DNA of 64,000 bases from an uncultured Bacteroidales bacterium (lineage in GTDB: Bacteria; Bacteroidota; Bacteroidia; Bacteroidales; UBA932), in the NCBI GenBank assembly GCA_934725575.1, contig CAKVCK010000018.1:16015-80014 (forward strand), given 5' to 3'. Below the pieces are notes generated by a model that made no database searches, was not told the DNA's origin, and saw nothing but the letters and a program-made list of their open reading frames with translations. This document shows positions 52,856-61,243 of this stretch, one piece after another. Both the position numbers and the translations under genes were made by a program. How positions within the stretch are numbered: position 1 is the first letter of the stretch; each line of letters begins with the position of its first letter.

Positions 52856-53503
52856 TTATTCCAATATGATCCAAATACCTCGTGTTGTCCCTTGACGTTT
52901 CAGTATTCCGGATTCTTGCAAACCTTTGAGTGCCTCTCGAGTTTTACGGTCGCTAATATTAAGTCTATCAGATAATTCCTTTCGGGAAATTGATGGGTTT
53001 GACTTTATGAGAAATAGTATTTGACTATTCAAATCAATTTGGATCACATTTGGATCATTTGGATCATTTGACATAAGTGGATTAGCTATCAGATTAGCTC
53101 TGAATATAAAATCGTCCTGCCTGAAAATAGGACTTGGCCATCCACCTTCTTCCATTTCCCTATACATTCTGTCAACACCCTCACCAAATTCACGAATGAA
53201 TTCGTATTCTTTCATAAATGAGGCGATCTTAGGATTACGTGAGAAATGAGTTGTCCGCATATTATGCAGCCGAACTCTTCCGGGAAGGATTCCTGGGCTT
53301 TCCACCGTGAAATGATTGTCAAACAACTTTACTTGAATGTCCGTCCCGAGGATGGAATAGTCTCTATGTGCAACCGCATTCACGATTAGTTCAGTCCAAC
53401 AAAATTCCGGATATTCGGGTTTTGTCACGAACAGAGCGTTTGAGGCAAGATAAGTCCTCTCTTTTATTTGCGTCTTTACATAAGCTATGGCAGATTGAGT
53501 CAT
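52856..53503 (-). pseudogene. ATP-binding protein of the AlbA_2/RecG-like family, N-terminus missing
   Basis: 215 residues matching only the C-terminal half of a family usually above 400 residues. A HATPase-like segment has ELIVNAVAHRDYSILGTDIQ and GILPGRVRLHNMRTTHFSRN, then EFGEGVDRMYREME. A winged helix at the end (SNPSISRKELSDRLNISDRK, TREALKGLQESGIL) would bind DNA. The N-terminal AlbA_2 (Schlafen-type) domain that should precede it is absent; only about 110 bases separate it from the next gene. Such proteins often travel with type III restriction systems, whose relic lies directly downstream. A short repeat of ATTTGGATC (53047-53071) encodes NDPNDPN. Confidence 0.65.
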
Positions 53504-53623
53504 TTCGAGGATCCTTCCTTTGAATGTAACATCTTTTTTTGCTGTAGTAATGATGTCTTAGCATTGGTCGGACGTGGAACTTCAGAATGTTTTTTGTAAG
53601 TTTACGGAAAATTGTATGAGATA

Positions 53624-55483
53624 ATGAATATCGTGCGTAAGATTTCCGTGATTGTTGCTGCCGCTATCTGTACTGCGGTCACGGCGTGCTCAGTGAAAAC
53701 AGTTGAGATTCCTTTCGATCCGAATGTCAAGGACTACACTCCGGTTGTTGTTGAAATCCTAAAGTCACATCCTGAGGGCAATCTTAAAATCCGTTTCGGG
53801 AAGGGGCTTTACCCGTTCTATCCGGAGCAGGGGGCGGAGGAGTTCCTGACGCTGTCCAACAACGACAGCGGGGACAAACAGATCGCTTTCTTGATCAAGG
53901 ATATGAAGAACGTGACGATTGAGGGGGAGGGGACGGACTTTTTGTTCCACGGGTGTATGGTGCCGTTTGCTGTCAAAGGGTCGTCCGGTGTCACAATTAG
54001 AGGAGTGTCAGTGGATTACGACTATCCTTGGACGTTCGAGGGAACGGTGCTGTCTAACGATCCTGTGGCCAGAAGCTTCACGGTCAAGGTGCTGCCTGAC
54101 ACAAAGTACAGGATCGAGGGCGACCGGCTGTTTTTCGGGGGCTATGACTGGGAATATGCGATGGGGGAGAGCATCTTGTTTGATCCGAAGACCCACAGGC
54201 CGTACTACAACACCTGCGCTTACGACCACGGCTATTGGTCCGGTGAGATGGGGGCTCGGGAGATAGGCGATGGCGTCATCGAATTTACACGCCTCAGCGC
54301 GAGGAATGTGCCGCCGGTCGGAAGCGTTTGGGACGACAAAGGACCTACCGGACTGAACAGACGTTTCCCGGCGATGGCTGTGCTGTCATCCAAGAATATA
54401 AACATAGAGGATGTCCACATCTACCGGAGTGGCGGAATGGGACTGATCGCTGAATATTCTGAGAATATCTCGGTGAAAGGTTTCTCGACGGCCGCTCACG
54501 AAGGCTCTCCGAGGATGGTCACCACTTCCGCTGACGCAACCCACTTTGTCAGCTGCAACGGAATGATTACGATAGAGAACAGCCTGTTTGAGAGTATGCT
54601 GGACGATGCCGCCAATATTCACGGAATATATATGCTTGTGGATTCGGTGCTGTCCGACAATACTTTACGGGCGCATTTCGGCCATTTCCAGCAGGTCGGA
54701 AACCAATTCGCCGAAGCTGGGGATAAGATCAGTTTTGTGGACAAATCCAATCTCCGGCCTATAGGCACAGGCGTTATCAAGTCAATAGACAAGTCCGATC
54801 GTAAAGCCTATCTGATCGAGACGGATTTTGATCTTACAAGAGTCGAAAACCCTACTAATCTGGCTCTTGAGAATCTTTCCCGTGGGGCGGATGTGACCAT
54901 CAGAAACTGCACCGTCCGTTACAACAGGGCCAGAAGCCTGCTGCTTTCAACCTACGGTGATGTGCTGGTTGAAAACTGCGATTTCGCCTCACAGATGGCC
55001 GGAATCTGCGTCAGCGGTGACGCCAACTTCTGGTATGAATCCGGAAGGACAAAGAATATTGTGATAAGGAACAATAAGTTCACGGATCTGGCCATAGGAG
55101 CGAACGGTCCGCAGGCCATCCTCCAGATTGATCCGGAGATCCCTACCAAGACCAGAGGCAATGATTTCCATTATCATAACCGTGTGGTCTTCACTGGCAA
55201 CACCGTCTCCACGTTCGACAGCCAGATCGTCTATGCCAGAAGCGTCGGGACGCTCGACATCTCCGACAATATATTCATTGATTCCAAGTCTTATGCGCCT
55301 CTGTTTCCGGGGCAGCCGGTGATTGATGTGCAGTTCTGCGGAGATGTGACCATCAAGGGGAATGATTTCTCCAAATGGAAGCCGGACGCCGAGATCAGCG
55401 TACACGATTGCATCAAGGTAGAGAATGACTCCGGCCTTCCTGTAATAGACAAACCGAATCCTTACCGTGAGCGGAATTGGTAA
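53624..55483 (+). CDS. GH110-type alpha-1,3-galactosidase-like parallel beta-helix lipoprotein
   Basis: 619 residues from ATG 53624, with lipobox VTAC (Cys22). The body is a right-handed parallel beta-helix (repeats such as NVTIEGEGTDFLFHG, ADVTIRNCTVRYNRA, NIVIRNNKFTDL, DVTIKGNDFSKW). SMLDDAANIHGIYM and the surrounding layout fit GH110, whose characterised members remove alpha-1,3-linked galactose from blood-group-B-type or linear glycans. A more generic beta-helix glycosidase or lyase cannot be excluded. It has no SusC/D partner here and starts 120 bases from a truncated restriction-associated gene. Confidence 0.72.
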   Translation: MNIVRKISVIVAAAICTAVTACSVKTVEIPFDPNVKDYTPVVVEILKSHPEGNLKIRFGKGLYPFYPEQGAEEFLTLSNNDSGDKQIAFLIKDMKNVTIEGEGTDFLFHGCMVPFAVKGSSGVTIRGVSVDYDYPWTFEGTVLSNDPVARSFTVKVLPDTKYRIEGDRLFFGGYDWEYAMGESILFDPKTHRPYYNTCAYDHGYWSGEMGAREIGDGVIEFTRLSARNVPPVGSVWDDKGPTGLNRRFPAMAVLSSKNINIEDVHIYRSGGMGLIAEYSENISVKGFSTAAHEGSPRMVTTSADATHFVSCNGMITIENSLFESMLDDAANIHGIYMLVDSVLSDNTLRAHFGHFQQVGNQFAEAGDKISFVDKSNLRPIGTGVIKSIDKSDRKAYLIETDFDLTRVENPTNLALENLSRGADVTIRNCTVRYNRARSLLLSTYGDVLVENCDFASQMAGICVSGDANFWYESGRTKNIVIRNNKFTDLAIGANGPQAILQIDPEIPTKTRGNDFHYHNRVVFTGNTVSTFDSQIVYARSVGTLDISDNIFIDSKSYAPLFPGQPVIDVQFCGDVTIKGNDFSKWKPDAEISVHDCIKVENDSGLPVIDKPNPYRERNW

Positions 55484-55508
55484 GGAGCCGGTCTGTTAAG
55501 ATGTTTCC

Positions 55509-55546
55509 GGGACGGCCTACTTTTCAGAGGATGCCGTCCCTTTTGA
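55509..55546. terminator. Bidirectional terminator overlapping the end of the acyl-CoA ligase gene
   Basis: GGGACGGC (55509-55516) and GCCGTCCC (55533-55540) form a perfect 8-bp stem, with TTTTGATTTG after it on the plus strand. The distal arm lies in the last codons of the convergent minus-strand gene, whose stop codon is in the loop. Confidence 0.65.
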
Positions 55547-57217
55547 TTTGTCTTCCTCTTGTGAAGCTTCGTCAGTCTTTTGCGCTCCGTCCTTGTACTT
55601 GAACCTACGGATCTTATGAGTGGCCGTCTTCTCGAAGTTGTCCTTCATCGCCTCGACCTCTCCGATTTTGGACTGCTTGCTGACATGCTTGTTGACATAT
55701 TCAAGAACTGCCTGCTTCATCGACTGGAGGTTGTCGAAGAACTTGTCCTCGCGCTCCTGATTCCAGTCGAGCACATTGTCGTCGAACTTGACGAGGGCGA
55801 CCAGCTTGCCGTTCCTCTCGACCACAAGTGACTCATTCACACCGCTGAAGGTGTTGATCACCTGCTCGATCTCCTCAGGGTAGATGTTCTCGCCCGAAGG
55901 ACCCACGATCATATTCCCGAGCCTTCCCTTGATGTAGTAGCGGCCCTTGGAATCCTGGCACGCAAGGTCGTTGGTGCGGAACCAGCCGTCGTCGGTGAGC
56001 ACTGAGCGTGTCCTTTCCGGGTCGCGGTAGTAGCCCAGCATCACATTGTCACCCTTGGCCACGATCTCGCCCTCTCCGGTCTCCGGATTGACGTTCTGCA
56101 ACTTTACCTCTACATTATAGGCAGGGACTCCGATCGAGCCGACCACGGTCTTGCCCACACAGGCGTTTGTGATCAGCGGAGCCGTCTCGGTCAGTCCGTA
56201 GCCGATGGCGTAAGGAAATCCGGCCTTGTTGAGGAAATCCTCCACGGTCGAATCGAGTTTCGAGCCGCCGATGCCGAAGAATTTCAGCTTGCCGCCGAAG
56301 GATGCGTAGAGTTTCTTCCCGATGAGCCAGTATAGGAGTCTCGGCGTGTGTCCCTTCATCCAGGAAAGCACGCGGCTCTTCTCCACCGTCGGAACCACGC
56401 TGTTCTTGTAGACCTTCTCGATGATCAGCGGCACGGAGCACATGATGGTCGGCTTGACCTTCTTCATCGTCTGCATCAGGATGCTCGGTGTTGGCGGTTT
56501 TTGAATATAATAGACGCAGCCTCCGACGTACAGCGGGTAAAGCACGCTGAACGCCATCTCGTAGGTGTGCGACATCGGCAGGATGGAGAGCCAGCGGTCG
56601 TGCTTCCCGGCCTTCTGGGCGTGGTAGGCCGCTATGATGTTCTGGCAGAAGTTGCGGTGGCTGAGCATTACGCCTTTGGCCTTTCCGGAAGTGCCTGATG
56701 TGTAGATGATTGACGCAAGATCGTCGGCCTGTGGATCAACACCGTGACCCTCGCAGGTGAAAGCCTTGTCGTCCTTCTTGATGAAGTCGAATGTCTCTAT
56801 GTCGATCACGAGGGTCAGTTTGTCGATCACCTCCTGACTGAGTTTCTTAAGGAGCCTCCTGGACACGAAGATGGCCTTGCATTCCGAGTGATTGATTATG
56901 TTTGTGACCTCGCTTTCCGACGAGTCCGGCAGGATTGGCACAGTCACACGTCCGAAAGGCACGCACGAGAACATCGCAACCGTCCAGTTGGGCATGTTGT
57001 TGGAAAGTATGGCTACCTTGTCCCTTGCGCTGATCCCGAATCTGTTGAAGCGGTGTGAAAGCTCCAGACACTTGTGCTTGAAGCTTTCGTAGGTGTATTC
57101 CTGCCCACCTTCGACGAACCGCGAGAGCGGCCGCTTGTCGTAGTTGTCGGTGGCATATTCAAAAAGCTTGGCCAGGGTAGTGACATAGTTCTCCCTGCTT
57201 TGGCTGAAAATTGGCAT
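55517..57217 (-). CDS. AMP-forming long-chain acyl-CoA synthetase-like protein
   Basis: 566-residue adenylate-forming enzyme. Motifs are the P-loop-like IIYTSGTSGKAKGVMLSHRN, GYGLTETAPLI, the hinge region DGWFRTNDLACQDSKGRYY and the C-terminal GRLGNMIVGPSGENIYPEEI. The usual reaction is activation of a fatty acid to acyl-AMP and then acyl-CoA. The expected catalytic Lys lies near KTATHKIRRFKYKD. It lies 12 bases downstream of a PlsC-like acyltransferase, suggesting a fatty acid to phospholipid path. The final 20 residues are rich in Asp, Glu and Lys. Confidence 0.9.
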   Translation of the reverse strand: MPIFSQSRENYVTTLAKLFEYATDNYDKRPLSRFVEGGQEYTYESFKHKCLELSHRFNRFGISARDKVAILSNNMPNWTVAMFSCVPFGRVTVPILPDSSESEVTNIINHSECKAIFVSRRLLKKLSQEVIDKLTLVIDIETFDFIKKDDKAFTCEGHGVDPQADDLASIIYTSGTSGKAKGVMLSHRNFCQNIIAAYHAQKAGKHDRWLSILPMSHTYEMAFSVLYPLYVGGCVYYIQKPPTPSILMQTMKKVKPTIMCSVPLIIEKVYKNSVVPTVEKSRVLSWMKGHTPRLLYWLIGKKLYASFGGKLKFFGIGGSKLDSTVEDFLNKAGFPYAIGYGLTETAPLITNACVGKTVVGSIGVPAYNVEVKLQNVNPETGEGEIVAKGDNVMLGYYRDPERTRSVLTDDGWFRTNDLACQDSKGRYYIKGRLGNMIVGPSGENIYPEEIEQVINTFSGVNESLVVERNGKLVALVKFDDNVLDWNQEREDKFFDNLQSMKQAVLEYVNKHVSKQSKIGEVEAMKDNFEKTATHKIRRFKYKDGAQKTDEASQEEDKSKGTASSEK

Positions 57218-57229
57218 AATAAACTATTC

Positions 57230-57793
57230 TTAATGAGTGATATAGCCCTCCGGGTGTTTGCCCTCGAAGTGCATTGTTTCGTAGATCGTCTGGATTCTGT
57301 CGGTGTCAGCGCGCGCGTCATCTGTCAGCTCAACCTTCTCGCCGATGCCGACGCGCTTGGTCTTCCAGTCAAAAAATCCCATATAGACAGGGCATCCGAC
57401 CTCCCTGGCGATGAGGTGGTAGCCGGTCTTCCATTTCTTCACGGCTTTTCTGGTTCCCTCGGGGGCGATGGCGAGGTGGAACTGATCCACTTTCTCCATC
57501 TCCTCGATGAGGCTCTTTACCATCGCGGCGGCACTGCCCCTGTCCACAGGAATGCAGCCGACCTTGCGGAGGAACACCCCGACCGGCCAGAAGAAAAACT
57601 CCTTCTTGATCATAACGTGCGCCGTCCGGTCGAACTGCGTGTAGAAAAGGTAGGAGACCACAAAGTCCCACACGGAAGTGTGTGGCACACCGAGAATGAT
57701 GCATTTGCTTTCCGGCGCGGGGCCACCTACCGTGGTCCAGCCCATCTTCTTCAGCAGCCATCCGCAAAATTTAGCCCAACGTGACATAATCAA
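57230..57793 (-). CDS. PlsC-like lysophospholipid acyltransferase
   Basis: 187-residue acyltransferase. The HX4D motif is HTSVWD (GVPHTSVWDFVVSYL), the substrate-phosphate motif is APEGTRK, and CIPVDRGS is a further family block. Members esterify lysophosphatidic acid or related acceptors at the inner membrane. It is shorter than classical PlsC (about 240 residues). It is encoded 6 bases downstream of parE and 12 bases upstream of the acyl-CoA synthetase-like gene, giving a tight three-gene unit. Confidence 0.88.
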   Translation of the reverse strand: MIMSRWAKFCGWLLKKMGWTTVGGPAPESKCIILGVPHTSVWDFVVSYLFYTQFDRTAHVMIKKEFFFWPVGVFLRKVGCIPVDRGSAAAMVKSLIEEMEKVDQFHLAIAPEGTRKAVKKWKTGYHLIAREVGCPVYMGFFDWKTKRVGIGEKVELTDDARADTDRIQTIYETMHFEGKHPEGYITH

Positions 57794-57799
57794 TGAATA

Positions 57800-59737
57800 T
57801 TAGATGTTTACGTCTTCAAGTTCCTCTTCGGAACGCAGGTTCGCCCTGATGAAGTTCTGGCGGTCGATCGTGTTGTCGCCCATATAGAACTCCATAATGT
57901 CCGCGATCGATTCCTCGTCGGAGAGCTTCACGAGGTCCAGCCTCATATTCTCGCCGATGAAGTCCACGAACTCGTCCGAAGAAATCTCTCCCAGACCCTT
58001 GAACCTTGTGATCTGAACGGAGGTCTTCAACTCCTTGATCGCGGCCTCTTTCTCCTCCGGAGAGTAGCAGTAGCGTCTCTCCTTCTTGTTCGCCACCCTG
58101 AAAAGCGGGGTTTGAAGAATATGCACGTGTCCGCGCCTGATGAGGTCCGGGTAATATTTCATAAAGAAGGTGAGCACGAGCATCCTGATGTGCATTCCGT
58201 CATCATCGGCATCGGTCGCCACGATGATGTTGTTGTAGCGCAGGTTGTCAAGGTCGTCCTCGACTCCGAGGGCGGAGATCAGGAGGTTCAGCTCCTCGTT
58301 CTCGGCCACCTTCTTGTGGCTCTCCTTGTAGCAGTTGATCGGCTTGCCGCGAAGACTGAACACCGCCTGGTATTCGGCTTTCCTCACCTTGGTGATGGTA
58401 CCGCTCGCGGAGTCACCCTCCGTGATGAATATGCTTGTCTGCTCCGCGAGATCCTGCTTGCCTTTAGGCAGCTTGTCACAGAAGTGGAAGCGGCAGTCGC
58501 GCAGCTTGCGGTTATAGACATTGGCCTTCTTGTTCCGCTCACGTGTCTTCTTCTGGATCCCGGCGATTTCCTCGCGCTCCGCCTGGGACTCCTTGATCTT
58601 ATTCTCGATGATCGGAACAATGTCCTTGTTGATTCTCAGGTAGTTGTCCAGATTTTTGGCGATGAAGTCATTGACGTACGATCGGATGGTTGGCCCTCGG
58701 TCGATCTCTATGGAGCCATCCGGATTCTGCACCTTCTTGCCGTTCCCGTCCGTCTTCTCCTTTTCCCACATATAGGTGGAACCGAGCTTGGTCTTCGTCT
58801 GACCCTCGAAGTTCGGCTCCTGAATCTGTATGCTGATCGCTCCTATTATGCCTTGACGGCAGTCCTCAGGAGCGTAGTTCTTCTTGAAGAAATCCTTGAG
58901 TGTCTTGGCGATGGCCTCACGGAAAGCGGCCAGATGGGTTCCTCCGTCACGGGTGTTCTGGCCGTTTACGAACGACGCGATGTTCTCGCCGTAGGAGTTG
59001 CCGTGGGTCAAGACGACCTCGATGTCCTCGCCCACAAGATGGATCGGAGCATAGCGCGGGGTCTCGGAAAGATTGTCGTTCACAAGGTCCAGAAGGCCGT
59101 TCTCGGACTTGTAGGTGACTCCGTTCAGGACTATCGCCAGACCTTTCTTCAGGTAGGAGTAGTTCTTGACCATCGTCTCCACGTAGTCCATGTTGAACTC
59201 GAAGTTCCCGAACATCGTGCTGTCCGGTGTGAAGACCACGAGGGTTCCGTTCTTCTCGCTGACTTTCTCTTTTCTGCCGCTGTCCACCAGCTCTCCGCGC
59301 TCGTACCGCGCCCAGGAACTCTCTCCTCCTCGGAACGACTCCACGTAGAAACTCTCTGACAGGGCGTTCACCGCCTTGGTACCCACACCGTTGAGTCCGA
59401 CGGACTTCTTGAAAGCCTTGTCGTCGAACTTTCCTCCGGTGTTCAGCTGGCTGGTGGCCTTGATGACGGAGTTGAGCGGAATGCCTCGTCCGAAGTCCCT
59501 GACGGAGACCTGCCTGTCCTCGATGTTGATGAGGACCTGCTTGCCGAATCCGGCGGAGAACTCGTCGATGCAGTTGTCCACGATCTCCTTGAGCAGCACA
59601 TAAATGCCGTCTCCCGGGTTGGAGCCGTTGCCAAGTCTTCCGATGTACATTCCCGGACGCCGGCGGATGTGTTCGACACCTTCCAGGGTCCGTATGTTGT
59701 CGTCAGTGTAGTCGTAGTTCTGTTCTATGTTCGCCAT
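57800..59737 (-). CDS. parE: DNA topoisomerase IV subunit B
   Basis: 645-residue type IIA topoisomerase ATPase subunit. GHKL ATPase motifs are LKEIVDNCIDEFSAG, VRDFGRGIPL and GLNGVGTKAVNAL. The transducer and TOPRIM domain follow, with EGDSASG and the DADDDG metal site. The end of the GyrB/ParE C-terminal part is GDNTIDRQNFI. ParE rather than GyrB is favoured by EGDSASGTITKVRK and the overall length, but the two are close. The ATG is preceded by a TAATTTTG box. The partner subunit is not in the window. A long antisense frame (58112-59359) is spurious. Confidence 0.88.
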   Translation of the reverse strand: MANIEQNYDYTDDNIRTLEGVEHIRRRPGMYIGRLGNGSNPGDGIYVLLKEIVDNCIDEFSAGFGKQVLINIEDRQVSVRDFGRGIPLNSVIKATSQLNTGGKFDDKAFKKSVGLNGVGTKAVNALSESFYVESFRGGESSWARYERGELVDSGRKEKVSEKNGTLVVFTPDSTMFGNFEFNMDYVETMVKNYSYLKKGLAIVLNGVTYKSENGLLDLVNDNLSETPRYAPIHLVGEDIEVVLTHGNSYGENIASFVNGQNTRDGGTHLAAFREAIAKTLKDFFKKNYAPEDCRQGIIGAISIQIQEPNFEGQTKTKLGSTYMWEKEKTDGNGKKVQNPDGSIEIDRGPTIRSYVNDFIAKNLDNYLRINKDIVPIIENKIKESQAEREEIAGIQKKTRERNKKANVYNRKLRDCRFHFCDKLPKGKQDLAEQTSIFITEGDSASGTITKVRKAEYQAVFSLRGKPINCYKESHKKVAENEELNLLISALGVEDDLDNLRYNNIIVATDADDDGMHIRMLVLTFFMKYYPDLIRRGHVHILQTPLFRVANKKERRYCYSPEEKEAAIKELKTSVQITRFKGLGEISSDEFVDFIGENMRLDLVKLSDEESIADIMEFYMGDNTIDRQNFIRANLRSEEELEDVNI

Positions 59738-59759
59738 TTATCTTAATCGCATAATCGTA

Positions 59760-59767
59760 CAAAATTA
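59760..59767 (-). promoter_or_regulatory. -7 promoter box for the parE operon
   Basis: The minus strand reads TAATTTTG (TAnnTTTG), 22 bases before ATG 59737. Confidence 0.5.
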
Positions 59768-59906
59768 CAAAATTTGACACGCATTAAAAAATAAATATTC
59801 TCCTCCTCCGTCCTTCTTGTCCCTCTTGGAACTCTCTGTCCCATCAGATGCCCTCGAATGTTGACGGCGATTTCAGAACTCTTTCCTGCGATTGGATTAC
59901 TTGGAC

Positions 59907-59937
59907 TTGAAAAAGTACCTATTAAATGGTAAATTTG
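59907..59937 (+). promoter_or_regulatory. Promoter for the DUF1573 transcript
   Basis: TTG (59907-59909), a 20-base spacer and TAAATTTG (59930-59937) fit the -33/-7 consensus. Transcription would include the small frame at 59964. The rest of the 300-base gap between parE and this promoter shows no gene. Confidence 0.55.
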
Positions 59938-59963
59938 CCAATGGAAAGGAATTTGCATTCCTT

Positions 59964-60041
59964 ATGAATATTATGAAGCGTTTGTTTGAAAGTCTCCTTG
60001 ATGCGAGGGCTCGTCAAACAATTAAACAGCGTGATTTATGA
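59964..60041 (+). CDS. Possible 25-residue leader peptide
   Basis: ATG 59964 opens a frame reading MNIMKRLFESLLDARARQTI and ending at 60041. Its stop overlaps the DUF1573 start in an ATGA arrangement. It is basic and has no known family. The overlap and the promoter upstream suggest translational coupling. It could also be meaningless. Confidence 0.28.
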   Translation: MNIMKRLFESLLDARARQTIKQRDL

Positions 60042-61237
60042 ATATATTCAAGCATATTGCCGCCGCGGTGCTTTTGCTTGTGTCCGCCAGCGGTGTCATC
60101 GCCGCCCAAGGCTCCGGCAAGGACAACACATTCGGCGGAGTCGTCCAGCTGGACAAGACCGTGCACGATTTCGGGGACATCCTGGTGTCGGACGGCCCTG
60201 TGACGGCCACATTCACGGTCAAGAATGTGGGGGAGAAAGCATTGTTGATCTATAATGTCGTATCTTCCTGCGGATGCACGAATGTGGAATGGACCCGGAA
60301 GCCAATCGCTTCGGGGGAGACCGGAACCATCAAGGCCACCTTCAAGAATGACGAAAAGGGAGGCTATCCGTTCGACAAGTCTCTGACCGCATATTTCTCT
60401 GGTTTGAAGCAGCCTGTCGTCCTGAGGCTCAGAGGCGTTACCCACGACAAGCAATTATCTTTGGGAGAACTTTATCCGATCCGTTTCGGCAATCTGGCCT
60501 TCAAGAAAGTGGACATTAAGGGTGGAAATCTGTCTCAAGGACAGCAAAAGAGCGGAACGGTTCTGGTGGCTAATCTCGGAAACAAGCCGTTGTCGGTCAG
60601 TTTCTCCGATGTCAGTGAGGGACTCTCGGTAAAGGTGTCGCCGAACCCCGTTCCGGCGCAGTCCACTGCCAAACTGAACTACACGGTCACAGCGGACAGA
60701 AACCATTGGGGGAAGAACTATTACTATGCGACTCCGCTGGTGGACGGCCGCCAGTACAAGGCGGTTGTCTCGAAGTCGGCGGAGAAAGAGCCAGTGGCGG
60801 CCGGTGCCGAGGCCATCGTGGCTGACCCTAATCCTGAACTCGGAGCCGGCAAGAGCCGCATAGGAATATTCACGTACACGAAAGAGAATTTTTCATCGCT
60901 CACGGACAAGGAACGTAATGACGGCCCTAATCCGATGGCTGACGAGAGCACATTCTCCTTCGGCAAGGTCAAGGCCGGGGCGAATGTGGACTGCAAGTTC
61001 ACGTTCACCAACAAAGGCAAGTCTCCTTTAAGAATATATAAGGTGGATTCAGAGAGCTCGCACGTGAAGGCGCAGGCTTTCGCGGATGTTCCCGCAGGCG
61101 GCAAAGGTGACCTGAAGGTGACTTTCGACACGAAGGGATTCCCGGCAGGGGAGTGCCTGATAGTCTTGACCTTGACCACGAACTCGCCTCTCCGCCCCAT
61201 CATCAACCTTTATCTCACCGGCTGGGTGTCAGCGTAG
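60038..61237 (+). CDS. DUF1573-repeat periplasmic protein
   Basis: 399 residues with a signal peptide ending near VIAAQG. Two clear DUF1573 (ASH/MSP-like beta-sandwich) units are at about 35-130 (DKTVHDFGDILVSDGPVTAT, IYNVVSSCGCTNVEW) and about 295-390 (TFSFGKVKAGANVDCKFTFT, LRIYKVDSESSHVKA). A diverged unit lies between. In the third unit the usual SCGC is lost. The family is common in Bacteroidota envelopes and without a settled function. It is 6 bases upstream of the permease gene, so they are probably co-transcribed. Confidence 0.88.
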   Translation: MNIFKHIAAAVLLLVSASGVIAAQGSGKDNTFGGVVQLDKTVHDFGDILVSDGPVTATFTVKNVGEKALLIYNVVSSCGCTNVEWTRKPIASGETGTIKATFKNDEKGGYPFDKSLTAYFSGLKQPVVLRLRGVTHDKQLSLGELYPIRFGNLAFKKVDIKGGNLSQGQQKSGTVLVANLGNKPLSVSFSDVSEGLSVKVSPNPVPAQSTAKLNYTVTADRNHWGKNYYYATPLVDGRQYKAVVSKSAEKEPVAAGAEAIVADPNPELGAGKSRIGIFTYTKENFSSLTDKERNDGPNPMADESTFSFGKVKAGANVDCKFTFTNKGKSPLRIYKVDSESSHVKAQAFADVPAGGKGDLKVTFDTKGFPAGECLIVLTLTTNSPLRPIINLYLTGWVSA

Positions 61238-61243
61238 AAGACT

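Noticed and set aside
58112..59359. A 415-codon plus-strand open frame
   Set aside because: It lies wholly antisense to parE, whose domains are all intact. The long frame follows from parE codon bias.
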